A stretch of DNA of 64,000 nt from Reinekea blandensis MED297 (GCF_000153185.1 NZ_CH724149.1:1-64000), one strand, 5' to 3'; counted from the stretch's first letter, positions 35,642 to 45,918 are shown. Numbers and translations are program-made. Notes: generated by a model not told the origin, from the letters alone.

Positions 35642-36346
35642 TCAGTTTGCGGTCGAATCAACAGGTGTTGTTTCCAGGCGGTTGGCATCCACCGCAAAAC
35701 CAAACCCAGGTACGGTTTTAATTAACGACTCTCCCCCTTGTGGTTTCAGGCTCTGCCGCAAGCGGTGCATGTGAACCCGGAGTTTGTTGCTGTCCGGCAA
35801 ATCGTCGCCCCAAACCGCCCGTGTTAACTGTTGCTGGGAGACCGGGTTCGGGCTGTCTCGTAACAGGGTTTCCAGCAACCGGAAGGTAATGGGTGTCAGA
35901 CTGACGGGGGCCCGATTCAGCACACAGGTACGGCGTTGGGCATCCAGTTTGAGAGGCCCTGCAGACAACTGATGGCTGATGATCGAGCGTCGCGCTGCCA
36001 GCGCCCGAACCCGCAGAAACACCTCTTCAATGTCGACCGGTTTCACCAGAAAATCATCGGCACCGGCATTAAACCCTGTGATTTTGTCGTTCAACGAGCC
36101 GCGTTTCGACAGCAGGAGCACCGGGGTATCAATGCCTTGCCTGCGCAGCTTTCTTAACAAGTTCAATCCGCCGGTTGGCGTGGGATCCAGATCGAGCAGG
36201 ATGACGTGACAGCGTTGTTCGGCAACCAGATCCAGTGCTTTGATTCGCGTGGGCGCGTAATCGCACAGAATGTCATCGCGTTCGAGACGATCACTCAGGG
36301 TCGTCGCCAGCGTCGGGTCGTCGGCAATCAGCAGGCAGTGAGACAT
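35642..36346 (-). CDS. OmpR/PhoB-type response regulator, no kinase nearby
   Basis: 234 residues: a receiver domain (about 1-118) with acidic pocket Asp9-Asp10, phospho-acceptor Asp52 (VILLDLDP) and Lys near 104 (DDFLVKPVD), followed by a winged-helix DNA-binding domain (about 130-225) with VSLTPITFRLLETLLR and LRVHMHRLRQSL. No histidine kinase gene is in the window, so it is an orphan or pairs with a distant kinase. It is divergent from the exbB operon across a 137-base spacer containing a Fur-box-like site, which hints at iron-related control. Confidence 0.85.
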   Translation of the reverse strand: MSHCLLIADDPTLATTLSDRLERDDILCDYAPTRIKALDLVAEQRCHVILLDLDPTPTGGLNLLRKLRRQGIDTPVLLLSKRGSLNDKITGFNAGADDFLVKPVDIEEVFLRVRALAARRSIISHQLSAGPLKLDAQRRTCVLNRAPVSLTPITFRLLETLLRDSPNPVSQQQLTRAVWGDDLPDSNKLRVHMHRLRQSLKPQGGESLIKTVPGFGFAVDANRLETTPVDSTAN

Positions 36347-36442
36347 CGTGGTTACTCAGATTGCAAAGGTTCGGACAGTCGTGGCCAGCGTAACGTTTTC
36401 TTAATGCTGGCGGTCGCTATAATGCGGGCCAGTTTTTCTAAA

Positions 36443-36460
36443 TGCAAATGATTATTGTTT
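36443..36460. promoter_or_regulatory. Fur-box-like site before exbB
   Basis: TGCAAATGATTATTGTTT, an AT-rich imperfect repeat of the Fur hexamer type, 24 bases before the exbB start. Shared spacer with the divergent response regulator. Confidence 0.62.
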
Positions 36461-36483
36461 GTAATTAAGCAGAGGAGTTGCCA

Positions 36484-37185
36484 GTGAGCTTGGTTTCGAT
36501 ACCGGATGAAGCGTCCACGTCTTTGATTTCGCGCCTGATGGAGTTGGTTCAGATCGGTGGGCCGGTGGTGTGGCTGCTCTTGCTGCTGTCCGTGTTTTCA
36601 CTGACGTTGGTGTTCATCAAACTGTGGCAGCTGGCGCAGATCCGTCCTGAGTCCGATGCTGGCTTGACCCAGGCGCTGTCTTACTGGCGACAAGGTGAGA
36701 GAGCCCTGGCATTGAACTCTTTGCAAGGAGATCGCCCGGTCACAGATATGGTGCGCTTTGCGATGCAGAATCTTGAGCAAGGCGTTGACGCAGGTTATCT
36801 CGCTCATGAGCTGTCGCGACAGGCGAATGTGCTTGTGCAGCAGTTACGAGCTTATCTGCGCCCGCTCGATGTCATTGCCGGTTTGAGCCCGTTGTTAGGT
36901 CTGTTGGGTACCGTGTCTGGGATGATTCTTGCGTTTCAGCAAATGGAAACCGCCGGACGTCAGGTGGATCCTTCGATTCTCTCAGGCGGCATCTGGCAGG
37001 CATTGCTGACGACGGCGGCGGGGTTGGTGGTCGCCATTCCGGTAGCCACAGCACACAGTTGGTTTGAACGAAAGGCGGAACGTGTCAGCCATCGTCTCAA
37101 CGATGCCTTTACTCAGTTAGTTGCCGTGCCACCGTCTGAGCACAAGACCGTGTCTGATCGATATCAGGACGCTGAAGCGGCATGA
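36484..37185 (+). CDS. exbB: ExbB-type proton channel protein
   Basis: Inner-membrane subunit of the TonB energising complex, 233 residues from a GTG at 36484 (AGGAG 6 bases upstream; a TTG at 36478 touches the ribosome site). Three hydrophobic helices are seen at about 20-45, 125-145 and 165-190. The MotA/TolQ/ExbB signature is PLLGLLGTVSGMILAF then ILSGGIWQALLTTAAGLVVA. Followed by two exbD genes and tonB with ATGA-type overlaps. Together these supply proton-driven energy to TonB-dependent receptors such as the one at 34607. A Fur-box-like site lies before it. Confidence 0.92.
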   Translation: MSLVSIPDEASTSLISRLMELVQIGGPVVWLLLLLSVFSLTLVFIKLWQLAQIRPESDAGLTQALSYWRQGERALALNSLQGDRPVTDMVRFAMQNLEQGVDAGYLAHELSRQANVLVQQLRAYLRPLDVIAGLSPLLGLLGTVSGMILAFQQMETAGRQVDPSILSGGIWQALLTTAAGLVVAIPVATAHSWFERKAERVSHRLNDAFTQLVAVPPSEHKTVSDRYQDAEAA

Positions 37186-37586
37186 TGGTCGAGCTTCCGC
37201 CGCCGCGATCTTCGCGAATCAGCATGACGCCATTGATTGATGTGGTGTTCATTCTGTTGTTGTTCTTCATGCTGACATCTTCGCTGTCTGCCTTTTCACA
37301 GATTGAACTGACCTCGGCCGGAGCAGGCTCGACGACCTCTGTCGTCGACGCAGACCAAGCGTCGCGGTTTCGGGTGCAGGCGAACGGGCAGGTTGAATAC
37401 GACGGCCAGGTTTATGATCTGTTATCTGAGGCTCTGTCGAAAACCCTTGCGCTACTGGCGCAGCAGGATGCCGCGGTGATCGTTTCAGCACACCCGGAAG
37501 CGAGCGTGCAGGATCTGATTGATTTGATGGACCGTGCGTATCGGGCCGGCGTTGTTCAGTTGAGTGTGGCGGAGTCGAGTCAATGA
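37182..37586 (+). CDS. exbD: ExbD protein (first copy)
   Basis: 134-residue TonB-complex protein with one N-terminal helix (about 16-36: ISMTPLIDVVFILLLFF) containing the conserved Asp needed for proton flow, then a periplasmic domain. Its ATG overlaps the exbB stop (ATGA). The next gene is a second ExbD-like protein, a common pattern in Pseudomonadota. Confidence 0.9.
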   Translation: MMVELPPPRSSRISMTPLIDVVFILLLFFMLTSSLSAFSQIELTSAGAGSTTSVVDADQASRFRVQANGQVEYDGQVYDLLSEALSKTLALLAQQDAAVIVSAHPEASVQDLIDLMDRAYRAGVVQLSVAESSQ

Positions 37587-37989
37587 AGCCGTTGGTGACG
37601 GTACCTGAATCGACTTCGTCCGGTCAGACGTTGGATGAAAGCATGGTTCCGGCCATTAACATTGTTTTCCTGTTATTGATCTTCTTTATGATCGCCGGCC
37701 AGTTTGGTGTCCCGTCGATAACAGCCCCGGTACCAGAATCGGGTGCGCAGGATTCACTGACCCCCAGTGAGCATGTTCTGTATGTGCTTGGGCCAAATGA
37801 ATATCAACTCGATAGCCGCTCGGTGCAAACATCCGTTGTTGATGCCCTGCATGATTTAGGTGAACCGAAGGACATTGAACTGATTATCGCCGTCGACCGA
37901 TCACTGCCGACATCGGTTCTTGATCCGGTATTGCGGGCAAGCCGGGAGGCGGGCTTGCAACGTGTTTTGATTGCAACGGAGACGACCCG

Positions 37990-37993
<4 letters not shown>
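37583..37993 (+). CDS. exbD: ExbD-like protein (second copy)
   Basis: 136-residue ExbD/TolR family member. The helix MVPAINIVFLLLIFFMIAG has the family Pro, but an Asn (NIVF) sits where the usual proton-carrying Asp (DVVF in the first copy) would be. This may make it a non-conducting partner. Overlaps the previous gene by ATGA and the next by ATGA. Confidence 0.85.
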
Positions 37994-38862
<869 letters not shown>

Positions 38863-38874
38863 CACTGCAAGGCT

Positions 38875-39609
38875 TCAGCGAATACCATGTTCCGCCATGA
38901 TCCGTTCGACATCGATTTTTAGCAATCCCTGATTAATGATGTCGGTCCAACGTCGTCCTTCCGGAGTGTTGCGTAGGGCAACAAACAGTTGTTTTGTCGT
39001 TAACAGTCTCGGGTTCATTTGTACTGTTGGTTTCAACTCCGTCAGTGCACGATCATGGTCCATCAGGAAATGAAAAACGTTCGGATCAATCACGGCAAGA
39101 TCCACCCGGCGATGCGCCACCATCAGAATGTTGATGCTGTCACTGACGACTGTTTCGGTGTTGATTTGCCCTGCTGCAATGAGAGCGTCCAGTTCCGGCG
39201 TATTCACATAATCCTGCACGACACCCAGGCGAAAAGCCTGCAGATCCTCGAGTGAAAACCAGGGAACCGGTCGCTGACGGTTTTCTAAAAATCCCAATGG
39301 ACCGTGGCCAATGGCATTGGAAAAAATAAAGTCTTCGGTCTCATACCAGTACTCGGGAAAGTAACCCTGGTAGCTCGGCTCGGCCATCGCGGTGCGGACA
39401 GCTCGTGGCCAGGGAAAAAAAGTGACCTCTAAATCGTGACCCATCACCTCGAGTGCCGCACGAACCACAGCCACTGACGCGCCTGAGTTTTTAAGTTCAC
39501 TGTCGGAATAGGGCGGCCAACGTAACGACGTCAGTTTCAGCGTGTCTGCTTGAACAACAGAAGCGAAGAGTGTGAACAAAAATACAAACTGGATTACTGC
39601 AAACGGCAT
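38875..39609 (-). CDS. SBP family-3-like periplasmic protein
   Basis: Periplasmic protein of the amino-acid-binding type (SBP_bac_3), about 244 residues; the frame reaches 39723 but MPFAVIQFVFLFTLFASVVQA (start 39609) is a proper signal peptide. LKLTSLRWPPYSDSELKNSG and FPWPRAVRTAMAEPSYQGYFP are typical of a subgroup found as stand-alone proteins rather than ABC transporter parts. No permease or ATPase adjoins it. Ligand unknown; a sensory accessory role is possible. Convergent with tonB. Confidence 0.72.
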   Translation of the reverse strand: MPFAVIQFVFLFTLFASVVQADTLKLTSLRWPPYSDSELKNSGASVAVVRAALEVMGHDLEVTFFPWPRAVRTAMAEPSYQGYFPEYWYETEDFIFSNAIGHGPLGFLENRQRPVPWFSLEDLQAFRLGVVQDYVNTPELDALIAAGQINTETVVSDSINILMVAHRRVDLAVIDPNVFHFLMDHDRALTELKPTVQMNPRLLTTKQLFVALRNTPEGRRWTDIINQGLLKIDVERIMAEHGIR

Positions 39610-39951
39610 AAATAAAAATCCAGAACGGAAGACTCTATGAGTATAGCAATAAGTCCGCGAACTGCTTTTCTGATCATTTTGAATCGAAGCTAATTGGCGA
39701 GTTAGAAAAAGCCGCAATCCCAACAGAAGCAGCTATTCTAAAAGGGTCAGCTGAGAGAAAAGCCGTTCGGACATAGGGTCAGCAAATTCAGAGCCGTCGA
39801 CGTGTGTTTTTATATATAGGTGGGCATCCCCTGTCGACATCGCAGTGCGCTCTGGTCGTCGACCGTCGTCGTTATCGTTTTATCAGCATCCGGATTACAA
39901 CCCCAATCTCCTTAGCGACGCGGTCTTAATGGTTGTTGGAGTCAGAATAAA
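39610..39951. other. Intergenic region before chemoreceptor gene
   Basis: About 340 bases between divergent genes. It contains AT-rich segments such as TTTTTATATATAGG (about 39809-39822) but I see no gene. It must hold the promoters of both the SBP-like and the chemoreceptor genes. Confidence 0.5.
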
Positions 39952-41916
39952 ATGAGCATACGAAAAAAACTTCTGCTGGCGTTTGTTGTCACCACTCTGG
40001 TACCGGTGCTGATAGTGGCCGTATTGACGATCAATCGGGTTGTGGATGAAGCCTATCGGGATTTTGAAGCGTCCAGTTCGTTAAACATGTCGATCATCGA
40101 TCAGACCTTTACCAACTTCTTTGATGTCATTTCCTATAACGTTTCGCTCATGGCGGACTTACCGGCGGTCAAACAAACCAATGGTCAGTCTTTGACGACA
40201 TACTTTGATGAAGGTATGAAACCCTCTGAAGTGGCCCGTCAAAATGGCGGTCGGGAAAAAGCCATTTTCGATATCTTCAGTGCGATTGGAGAGAACAATC
40301 CGATGCTGGGTTACGTTTACATGGGCGATGTGGACGGCGGTTATCTTGAATGGCCCGGCACCGCCGACTATGGCGATTGGGATCCCAGAACCCGTCCGTG
40401 GTTTGCAATGGGCCGAGACGCGAATTTTGAGATTGTCCGGCGTGATGGGTATTACTGGGAGCCGGACGATGCGGTCTATGTGTCGGTCTTAAAAGCCTAT
40501 ACCGATGCGGCTGGTGACTTTAATGGTGTTGTCGCCATTGATGTTTCGCTGAAAGCCTTAACGGACATGGTGCAGGACATTCAATTTGGCGATACCGGCC
40601 GCATTATGATGATCGAAGGCAGCGGCAACATTCTGGTGGACGGTGGGAACCCGGAAAACAATTTCCAACCGTTGGGCGAACTCGAGTCCGCGCATTTCAA
40701 CACCATTGCCCAAACGGATCGGGGCATCGTTGAGTTTTCTATTGACGGTGTGGATTATCAGGCGAACATTTATCAGTCCCCGACGCTCGGATGGAAGTTC
40801 GTCGGCATGATGCAGAAACAGGAAATTTTAAGCGGCGCACAACGCATCGGGTGGATAACACTGATCGTCTGTATCGTGTTGGTAGGGCTTTTCACCGCCG
40901 GCGGTGCGTACCTGGCTCGTCGAGTGGTTCGTCCTATCAATGAAGTCAAAGACAGTCTTCAGGAAATGGCCGAAGGCGAAGGTGATTTGACCAAACGTAT
41001 TCATGTCAGCACCCAGGATGAAACCGGTGAACTGGCAACCTGGTTTAATCAGTTTATGGAATCGACGCAAACGATGATCGCGCGAATCAAAGCGCAATCG
41101 GAACAGATGGATCGCGTCTCCGGTCATACGGCCAGTTCAGCCAGTGATATGGCCGCCGCCACTACCGAACAACAGGGTGGTATTGATCAGATTGCCACGG
41201 CGATTACCGAGATGACTTCCGCGGCGAATGAGGTGGCCAACAACAGTGTGGAGACCGCCAATATTTCGGATAACGGATTAAGCACGACTCACGACGGTAA
41301 AGTGATTGTGAACGACAGCCGTGAAAGCGTTCAGCGCTTGGTTACCAACATCCAAAGCTCTAACTCGGTCATTCAGGCACTTGAAAAAGAAACCGAAAAC
41401 ATCACGAACATTCTCACGACTATCCAAAGCATTGCTGAGCAGACCAACCTTCTGGCGTTGAACGCCGCCATCGAAGCCGCCCGGGCCGGGGAACAGGGAC
41501 GAGGGTTTGCTGTCGTCGCTGACGAAGTTCGTAATCTGGCCCAGCGGACACACGATTCGACCGAAGAAGTCAGTACCATTTTGGAAAAACTGATTCAGCA
41601 ATCGCGATCGGCGAGTCAGGCGATGGAGCGCAGCGCAACCGAATCGGAACAGACGCTTGAGCTGTCACAAAAAGCGATGCAGGCGTTTGAGGCGATCGAA
41701 TCGGTGGTGCTTAACATTCGCGACATGACCACCCAAACGGCCAGTGCGACGGAAGAGCAGCATCTGGTGACCAAAGACATCAATCAGAACATCGTGGACA
41801 TCAATGATGCCGCTGCCCGGGTGTCGTCGTTGTCAGACGAAGTTAAAGGGTTGTGCCAGCAACAGACGGATCTGAGTCATGAGCTGGCTACGATGGTCGG
41901 CCGGTTTAAGACCTGA
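39952..41916 (+). CDS. Methyl-accepting chemotaxis protein, dCache sensor
   Basis: 654-residue chemoreceptor. Membrane helix 1 at about 8-30, periplasmic double-Cache domain at about 35-290 (marked by [12 protein letters not shown] and VYVSVLKAY), helix 2 at about 300-322, HAMP at about 322-375, and the cytoplasmic signalling coiled coil to the end. The kinase-contact hairpin [19 protein letters not shown] begins near residue 496. No C-terminal CheR-binding pentapeptide. It senses a small periplasmic ligand, perhaps an amino or organic acid, and feeds into a chemotaxis pathway encoded elsewhere. Confidence 0.95.
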   Translation: MSIRKKLLLAFVVTTLVPVLIVAVLTINRVVDEAYRDFEASSSLNMSIIDQTFTNFFDVISYNVSLMADLPAVKQTNGQSLTTYFDEGMKPSEVARQNGGREKAIFDIFSAIGENNPMLGYVYMGDVDGGYLEWPGTADYGDWDPRTRPWFAMGRDANFEIVRRDGYYWEPDDAVYVSVLKAYTDAAGDFNGVVAIDVSLKALTDMVQDIQFGDTGRIMMIEGSGNILVDGGNPENNFQPLGELESAHFNTIAQTDRGIVEFSIDGVDYQANIYQSPTLGWKFVGMMQKQEILSGAQRIGWITLIVCIVLVGLFTAGGAYLARRVVRPINEVKDSLQEMAEGEGDLTKRIHVSTQDETGELATWFNQFMESTQTMIARIKAQSEQMDRVSGHTASSASDMAAATTEQQGGIDQIATAITEMTSAANEVANNSVETANISDNGLSTTHDGKVIVNDSRESVQRLVTNIQSSNSVIQALEKETENITNILTTIQSIAEQTNLLALNAAIEAARAGEQGRGFAVVADEVRNLAQRTHDSTEEVSTILEKLIQQSRSASQAMERSATESEQTLELSQKAMQAFEAIESVVLNIRDMTTQTASATEEQHLVTKDINQNIVDINDAAARVSSLSDEVKGLCQQQTDLSHELATMVGRFKT

Positions 41917-41932
41917 GGCGTGAACGCCTCAG
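41913..41932. terminator. Bidirectional hairpin overlapping both stops
   Basis: CTGAGGCG-TGAA-CGCCTCAG, perfect 8-bp stem that includes the chemoreceptor stop and the acuI-like stop. Sits exactly between convergent genes; no long T-run, but position suggests shared termination. Confidence 0.6.
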
Positions 41933-42915
41933 TCTCCGGACACCTTCACAATGACCCGACCCCGCACCGTGCCGTTCAAAAGCTGTTCGGCGGTGTCAAT
42001 CGCCTGGTCCAATGTGATTTCGTTGGTAATGGCATCGATCATGGCCGGTGTTATGACTTGGCCAAGACGCTGCCAGGCTTCGATCCGATCATTGAGCGGT
42101 CGCATCACACTGTCGATGCCGGCCAGCGTTACGCCCCGCAAAATAAACGGCATGACGGTGGCCGGGAAATCGAACCCCTGTGCCAGTCCGCAGGCAGCAA
42201 CCGTGCCACCGTATTTAAGGCCGGCACAGACATTCGCCAGCGTATGACTGCCGACCGAATCGATGGCGGCCGCCCATTGCTCTTTTGCCAGCGGTCGGCC
42301 CGGTTCGGATAAGGCATTTCGGTCAATGATGTCCGTCGCGCCCAGTTGCTTCAGGTGATCAGCCTCTTGTAAACGACCGGTGGCGGCCACCACTTCATAT
42401 CCCAGCGCCGACAGTATGGCGATGGCGTAACTGCCGACACCACCGTTCGCGCCGGTCACCAGAACGGGGCCGTTTCCAGGCAAGACACCATTTTTTTCCA
42501 GAGCGATCACACACAACATGGCGGTGTAGCCGGCGGTACCGATGGCCATGGTTTGTTTGGGCGTTAATGACTCCGGACGGGGAATCAGCCAGTCGCTTTT
42601 CAGCCGTGCTTTCTCGGCCAGGCCACCCCAATGCACTTCACCGACACCAAAGCCATTCAGCAGGACTGAATCACCAACCGCAAAGGTGTCGTTATCTGAG
42701 TGTGTGACCGTTCCGATCAGATCGATCCCCGGCACCATCGGAAACTGACGGACCACCGGGCTTTTCCCGGTAATAGCCAAGGCGTCTTTGTAGTTCAGCG
42801 TGCTGTATTGGACATCGATGGTGACGTCGCCTTCCGGCAACTGATCTTCTGAGAGCTCACTGAGATTGGCGCGGTAACCGGCGTCATCTTTTTCAATCAG
42901 GATACCTTTAAACAT
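41929..42915 (-). CDS. acuI: AcuI/YhdH-type NADPH quinone oxidoreductase
   Basis: 328-residue zinc-free medium-chain reductase of the YhdH/AcuI group, which reduce acryloyl-CoA to propionyl-CoA with NADPH. Features: DVQYSTLNYKDALAITGKSP, FPMVPGIDLIGTV, the nucleotide-binding VLVTGANGGVGSYAIAIL, and LDQAIDTAEQLLNGTVRGR at the end. In marine bacteria AcuI detoxifies acrylate from DMSP breakdown, but the family also occurs without DMSP lyases, and none is seen here. Transcribed with the upstream TetR gene, 12 bases apart. Confidence 0.85.
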   Translation of the reverse strand: MFKGILIEKDDAGYRANLSELSEDQLPEGDVTIDVQYSTLNYKDALAITGKSPVVRQFPMVPGIDLIGTVTHSDNDTFAVGDSVLLNGFGVGEVHWGGLAEKARLKSDWLIPRPESLTPKQTMAIGTAGYTAMLCVIALEKNGVLPGNGPVLVTGANGGVGSYAIAILSALGYEVVAATGRLQEADHLKQLGATDIIDRNALSEPGRPLAKEQWAAAIDSVGSHTLANVCAGLKYGGTVAACGLAQGFDFPATVMPFILRGVTLAGIDSVMRPLNDRIEAWQRLGQVITPAMIDAITNEITLDQAIDTAEQLLNGTVRGRVIVKVSGD

Positions 42916-42927
42916 GTTTACTCCTTG

Positions 42928-43578
42928 TCAGACCGGAGTCTGGTGAGTGGGTGAAATCAATTGAATGAAATGGTTCAGGAATCGATCCAACGGCTGCGTA
43001 TCCCGAATCAATCGGCTGCGGTTAATGGCGCCTTCCCAACCGATCCAGAATTGCTCAGCCAGTTCATTGCAGTTCATGGTTGGCGTGACGTCACCCGTCT
43101 GTTGGCTGGCGACAAGACAGGCAGCCACCTTGGATTGCCAATGTTGATAGATGCTCAGCAGCCGGGGGCGAAAACGTTCCGGCAGGTAAGCCACTTCCTG
43201 CTCGAGATTGCCGACCAGGCAACCGCGACGAAAATCGTGTCGGATCATCCCCTGCTTAGCGTCCTCCACAAAAGCCTGCAATCGTTGCAGAGGCGGCAAT
43301 GTGTCGGAACTCAGGTGTTTGTCGAGCTTGGCGGCAAAGTAGCGATCGTAGGCCGCGAGCACTTCCAGGCCAAACGCCTCCTTGCTGTCGAAATAGTAAT
43401 AGAACGAGCCTTTAGGGACGCCGACGCGTTTCAGGATAGGATCCAGACCGGAGGCGACGAAGCCCTGTTCGGTCAGCAGCTCCAAACCGCTTCGGATCAG
43501 CAATGCGCGGGTGTCGTCTGTTCCGGCGCGCCGCTTCGGCGGACGTCCCCGTCTGGGTGGGGTGATGTTTTCAGTCAT
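42928..43578 (-). CDS. TetR-family regulator (AcuR/NemR-like)
   Basis: 216 residues. The frame starts at 43677, but the ATG at 43578 begins the typical MTENITPPRRGRPPKRR N-terminus just before the HTH (LELLTEQGFVASGLDPILK, VGVPKGSFYYYFDSKEAFG). C-terminal domain contains CLVGNLEQEVA with the NemR/AcuR-like CxVGN pattern. It precedes and is probably co-transcribed with the AcuI-like gene; an operator of the matching type lies 11 bases before its start, so it represses its own operon. Inducer may be an electrophile or acrylate. Confidence 0.9.
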   Translation of the reverse strand: MTENITPPRRGRPPKRRAGTDDTRALLIRSGLELLTEQGFVASGLDPILKRVGVPKGSFYYYFDSKEAFGLEVLAAYDRYFAAKLDKHLSSDTLPPLQRLQAFVEDAKQGMIRHDFRRGCLVGNLEQEVAYLPERFRPRLLSIYQHWQSKVAACLVASQQTGDVTPTMNCNELAEQFWIGWEGAINRSRLIRDTQPLDRFLNHFIQLISPTHQTPV

Positions 43579-43589
43579 GATCGCTATTT

Positions 43590-43604
43590 TGGACCGACCG
43601 TCTA
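43590..43604. promoter_or_regulatory. TetR operator TGGAC-N5-GTCTA
   Basis: TGGAC-CGACC-GTCTA is one base off the TAGAC-N5-GTCTA dyad I associate with NemR/AcuR-type repressors. Lies just upstream of the TetR gene (minus strand). Confidence 0.6.
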
Positions 43605-43915
43605 TAAAATGCCAACCTCTTTCGTCGGTTGCCATGGGTCGGTTGAAAAAAGGGGTGCAGACCTTGACCGGAATCAACCCTCGTTAATTTCCACCGTGAG
43701 CAGGATTGGTGGAGGTGTCACGTCACGACCGGCACGCTGAAGCTAAATGAAACAAAGGTTCATTTTCAGAGCTCTTTAGCAGGCAGCACGGGGTGGCGTT
43801 TTCAGCGATTTTGACTGTGCACTCATGTCACATTGGTTCTGAACAACAGGGCCTTCGTTGCGTTAAATCGAACAGCCTTTGTGCAAAAAAGCGAAATTTT
43901 CTCCGTCTGGATTGC
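43605..43915. other. Intergenic stretch, no gene seen
   Basis: About 310 bases with no supported gene, upstream of the transporter promoter. May contain a divergent promoter for the TetR gene. I see no repeat or hairpin worth naming. Confidence 0.4.
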
Positions 43916-43944
43916 TTGACCCCATTCTGAATGAGGATTATTGT
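43916..43944 (+). promoter_or_regulatory. Sigma-70 type promoter of transporter operon
   Basis: TTGACC (43916-43921), 17-base spacer, TATTGT (43939-43944). The first operator begins at 43951, so a bound repressor would cover the start of transcription. Confidence 0.5.
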
Positions 43945-43950
43945 TCGCGG

Positions 43951-43964
43951 TGTAAGCGCTTTCA
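43951..43964. promoter_or_regulatory. LacI-type operator 1, TGTAAGCGCTTTCA
   Basis: 13 of 14 bases match the palindrome TGTAAGCGCTTACA. Located just after the -10 element. Confidence 0.78.
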
Positions 43965-44008
43965 TTTGGTGCGTCCACTCACCCGAAAGCGTTTTTTTGA
44001 GGCGACAA

Positions 44009-44022
44009 TGTAAGCGCTTTCA
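44009..44022. promoter_or_regulatory. LacI-type operator 2, TGTAAGCGCTTTCA
   Basis: Identical to operator 1, placed 58 bases downstream in the leader of the SBP mRNA. The pair could support repressor looping or roadblock. Confidence 0.78.
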
Positions 44023-44100
44023 TCTTGGGTTCAGGTGCGGGGAAAACACACCAGGCTGACGAAAGCGACGCATTTCAAAACAACAACAATGAGGTACCCC

Positions 44101-45753
44101 ATGAAGAAGTTAACTTCCGTACTGGCGATATCTGCTCTTGCAGCAGGCGTCGCAATGCAGGCACAGGCTGCAACCCCGGAACAGGGCGGCACATTGACCG
44201 TTCCGATCATCACCCAGACATTCCTGGAAGACTTTAACCCCCTTAATGGCGTTCAGGCGGATATCGTCAGCGGCACCATGTTCGAGCCGCTGTGGGTTCA
44301 GAACACCATGGCTGGTGAAATCAACTGGCGTTTGGCGGAAAGCTTTACCTATGGCGCGGACAAGAAGTCCATGACCATTACTCTGAAAGATGATCTGACC
44401 TGGTCTGACGGTGAAGTACTGGATGCCGACGACCTGCTGTTCTCATTGGCCATTGGCGGTGATGACATCAAACTCGACCACACAGGTCAGTGGGCCAATG
44501 GTGTGATTGAAAGTGTCGAAAAAGTCAGCGACCGCGCCGTAAAAATCAACTTCTCTGAAGTGAACACCACCATCGATTGGTACATGCCGGCTCTGTGGGT
44601 GATTCCAGAGCACATCTGGGCGGACATCGACGACAAGATTAACTACAAGAACCCGAATCCGGTTGGCTCTGGTCCGATTACCGAAGTCACCACCGTTCGT
44701 GGTAACCAGATCGAAATCTGCCGTAACCCGCATTACTACAAAGCCGATCAGGGTCTGCCGTATCTGGACTGCATCAAGTTCCGTCAGTACTCCGATAACT
44801 CCCAGATCCAGCCAGCGTTGATGGCCGATGAAATCGACTGGGGTTCCAACTTCGTTGCCGACATCGACAAAACTTACGTTGAGCCAAGCCCGGACACTCA
44901 CGGTTACTGGTATCCAGCAAACGACCTCTGGAACCTGTACATGAATACACGTGAAGCACCATTTGATCGGGTTGAGTTCCGTAAAGCGGTCTCCATGGCG
45001 ATTGACCGTGAAACCATTGTAGATCTGGCGACTTATGGCTATGCCACACCAGAATCATCTGTTGTTGGTATCGGTGAGTTCTTCGGTGCGCACTTTAATG
45101 ACAAAGTGAACAAGAAGTACGCCGACCTGGCTGAGTACAACCCGGACGAAGCGATCAAGTTGCTCGATAAAGCCGGTTACAAAGACGTGGATGGCGACGG
45201 CTATCGCGAAAACCCAGACGGTACTGAAATCGACTTCGATATTCATATCGTGAACGGTTGGACCGACGTGGTTCAGGCGGTACAGATGGTGACTGAGTAT
45301 CTGGCCGATGTGGGCATCAAAGCGAACACCCGTACGCTGGAATGGTCTGTTTATGACGCTGCGTTGAAAGACGGTACTTATGACATGTCGTTCAACTGGT
45401 CGGTCACCAATGGTCAGGATCCGATCCAGGCTTACCTGAACTATTACCACCCAGCTCGAGTGGGTGAAATCTGGCACGCGAACCACGGCATGGCGTCGGA
45501 AGAACTCGGTGCGCTGGTGGATGAGTACAGCCGTATCGATGATCAGGACCGACGTGAAGAAATTCTCGCTGAGTTGATGACCTTCACAGCTGAGAACCTG
45601 CCATTCGTTCCGGTCATGTCTAACGCGACCTGGTTCCAGTACAACACGACCCGTGTTGATGGCTTCCCATCGGACGACAACCCATACGTTCATCCGAACT
45701 TCTACAACGGTGGAAGCAAGCTGCTGGTCTTTGAAAACCTGCACGCGAAGTAA
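44101..45753 (+). CDS. Family-5 ABC solute-binding protein
   Basis: Periplasmic binding protein of the SBP_bac_5 family, 550 residues, first gene of a five-gene transporter operon. Start ATG at 44101 with GAGG about 6 bases upstream; signal peptide MKKLTSVLAISALAAGVAMQAQA. Family signatures: DLTWSDGEVLDADDLLF, NPVGSGPITEV, CRNPHYYKADQ. Binding proteins of this family with dedicated permeases import cello- and laminari-oligosaccharides in Thermotoga and marine bacteria; here the LacI operators and nearby GH16 and phosphorylase genes favour beta-glucan oligomers over peptides. The substrate call is inference. Confidence 0.88.
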   Translation: MKKLTSVLAISALAAGVAMQAQAATPEQGGTLTVPIITQTFLEDFNPLNGVQADIVSGTMFEPLWVQNTMAGEINWRLAESFTYGADKKSMTITLKDDLTWSDGEVLDADDLLFSLAIGGDDIKLDHTGQWANGVIESVEKVSDRAVKINFSEVNTTIDWYMPALWVIPEHIWADIDDKINYKNPNPVGSGPITEVTTVRGNQIEICRNPHYYKADQGLPYLDCIKFRQYSDNSQIQPALMADEIDWGSNFVADIDKTYVEPSPDTHGYWYPANDLWNLYMNTREAPFDRVEFRKAVSMAIDRETIVDLATYGYATPESSVVGIGEFFGAHFNDKVNKKYADLAEYNPDEAIKLLDKAGYKDVDGDGYRENPDGTEIDFDIHIVNGWTDVVQAVQMVTEYLADVGIKANTRTLEWSVYDAALKDGTYDMSFNWSVTNGQDPIQAYLNYYHPARVGEIWHANHGMASEELGALVDEYSRIDDQDRREEILAELMTFTAENLPFVPVMSNATWFQYNTTRVDGFPSDDNPYVHPNFYNGGSKLLVFENLHAK

Positions 45754-45770
45754 GCGGATTTAACGCAAAA

Positions 45771-45834
45771 GAGGGAGGGCTATCGTCGTGATGACGGTGG
45801 CTCCGACCGGCGCACTCCGGTCGGAACCTCCCTC
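45771..45834 (+). promoter_or_regulatory. Structured intercistronic element (three-way junction)
   Basis: Outer stem GAGGGAGG (45771-45778) with CCTCCCTC (45827-45834) encloses two hairpins: ATCGTC/GACGGT around GTGAT (45782-45798) and CCGACCGG-CGCACT-CCGGTCGG (45803-45824). It lies between SBP and permease genes. Such structures usually protect the upstream mRNA and lower downstream expression, as known for malE-malF. No T-run follows. Confidence 0.7.
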
Positions 45835-45918
45835 AATATTTCACCCCAGAAGGTTTCGCTTTAACGACCCTTAAACCAAAACCTTTTAAAGCTCAGGGCC
45901 AACACAGAGGACCACGCT

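Noticed and set aside
36478-36483. TTG start for exbB at 36478
   Set aside because: It touches the AGGAG ribosome site with no spacing; the GTG at 36484 has the right distance.
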